A stretch of 64,000 nt of DNA from Kaistia dalseonensis. GTDB lineage: Bacteria > Pseudomonadota > Alphaproteobacteria > Rhizobiales > Kaistiaceae. Below the pieces are notes generated by a model, which saw only the letters and a program-made list of their open reading frames with translations, was not told where the DNA came from and made no database searches. The number at the start of each line of letters is the position of its first letter. The first letter of the stretch is position 1. Positions 63,454 to 64,000 of the stretch are shown piece by piece. The stretch spans positions 1-64,000 of the forward strand of contig NZ_JAUSVO010000006.1 of NCBI RefSeq assembly GCF_030814715.1. Direction: 5' to 3'. The position numbers were made by a program, and so were the translations under genes.

Positions 63454-64000
63454 CCCTCGCTTCGGCTGAGATGCCGCTGATCGTCGGCATCGACATCGGC
63501 GGCACCAAGACGCATCTGCGCGCGGAGTCTGTTTCAGATGGGCCGGCGCGCGACCTGGTGGTGCCGAGCCATGAATGGCGGACCCGCGATTGGGATCGCG
63601 ACGCCGTGCGGCTGCTCGACATGGTCGCGCGCTTCGTCGAGGGTGCACCGGTCGCCGCCATCGGCATCGGCGCGCATGGCTGCGACGATGCCGCGGAATG
63701 CGAGGCCTTCCGTGTGGCCCTCGCCGCGCGGACGGCAACGCCGCTATCGGTCGTCAACGACGCCGAACTGATGCCGCTGGCGCTCGGCCTTGCCGAACAG
63801 ATCGGCGTTGTTGCCGGCACCGGCTCGATCGCGGTCTGCCGTCCCTCGCCACAGCAGATGCTGGTGGCGGGCGGCTGGGGCTGGATCATCGGCGACGAGG
63901 GCAGCGCGTCCGGCCTGGTGCGCGAGGCGGTGCGCGCCGTCGCCCGCCATTTCGACGCCGGCGGCTCCCGCCGCGAGCCCCTGGTCGAGGCGATCTTCGA
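63450..64000 (+). CDS. BadF/BadG-type sugar kinase (N-acetylglucosamine-kinase-like), truncated by window end
   Basis: Only the first 183 codons lie in the window. The product starts [20 protein letters not shown] (phosphate-1 motif), then GIGAHGCDD, VVNDAE (catalytic aspartate region), VAGTGSIAVC (phosphate-2) and GGWGWIIGDEGSASGL, the hallmark of BadF-type N-acetylglucosamine kinases. It should phosphorylate the sugar imported by the adjacent ABC system. ATG at 63450 overlaps the ATPase stop. Confidence 0.88.
   Translation, partial: MTLASAEMPLIVGIDIGGTKTHLRAESVSDGPARDLVVPSHEWRTRDWDRDAVRLLDMVARFVEGAPVAAIGIGAHGCDDAAECEAFRVALAARTATPLSVVNDAELMPLALGLAEQIGVVAGTGSIAVCRPSPQQMLVAGGWGWIIGDEGSASGLVREAVRAVARHFDAGGSRREPLVEAIF

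Overview
The window is 64 kb of GC-rich, gene-dense chromosomal DNA. Everything recognisable fits an alphaproteobacterium of the order Hyphomicrobiales (Rhizobiales): a cellulose operon with bcsN and a BcsC-like protein lacking a barrel, small order-typical families (DUF992, DUF3126, DUF4126, zf-CHCC, a transglutaminase-like cysteine peptidase), CtrA-type sites, and a thrS-yidD-Fe/S scaffold-folE-hisI-CBS neighbourhood. Genus cannot be read safely from the sequence. No rRNA, CRISPR array, insertion sequence or prophage was seen.

Layout. 1-2425: 3' part of tuf cut by the window edge, tRNA-Gly and tRNA-Tyr on the minus strand, rlmB and tRNA-Thr on the plus strand. 2681-6960: SulP transporter, DUF992 protein, a 46-residue lipoprotein, DUF4239 membrane protein and a small membrane protein. 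6986-16435 (minus): cellulose operon bcsN-bcsA-bcsB-bcsZ-bcsK-like, the last four joined by overlapping start and stop codons. 16810-24357: HIT protein, DMT exporter, purU-folD, FAH-family hydrolase, nadK, nitroreductase, a three-repeat secreted protein and a VOC protein. 24391-34109: housekeeping block thrS, FUSC transporter, yidD, secreted protein, VOC, Fe/S scaffold-like, folE, aroA, hisI, CBS protein, rhomboid protease. 34498-41577: PAS protein, cysteine peptidase, gamma carbonic anhydrase, DUF3126, cysE, hydrolase, zf-CHCC protein, flavin monooxygenase and a class D beta-lactamase. 41762-49337: DUF523, acyl-ACP/CoA synthetase, GNAT, PadR, an SDR/TetR pair, DUF4126 and a pyridine nucleotide-disulfide oxidoreductase. 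49525-57619: GtrII-like protein, tRNA-Leu, and two regulatory cassettes, each an AraC regulator divergent from oxidoreductase genes. 57764-64000: ROK repressor, a complete carbohydrate ABC importer, and the start of a BadF-type GlcNAc-kinase-like gene running off the window.

How they work together. The bcs operon should make and export cellulose under c-di-GMP control through the PilZ domain of BcsA; two exact TTAACCAT boxes upstream of bcsN suggest cell-cycle (CtrA) input. purU and folD overlap and both act on one-carbon folates. The last cluster reads as regulated uptake and phosphorylation of a (probably amino) sugar. The clearest regulatory signals are a 14-bp palindrome shared by the tetR and SDR promoters, an inverted pair of 20-bp boxes before padR, a 15-bp palindrome before the ABC operon, and a TTAA-N7-TTAA box before the cysteine peptidase. 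I did not find a convincing wholly new multi-gene system. The most unusual items are the class I-like aroA placed between folE and hisI, the small lipoprotein, the triplicated secreted protein and the paralogous AraC cassettes.
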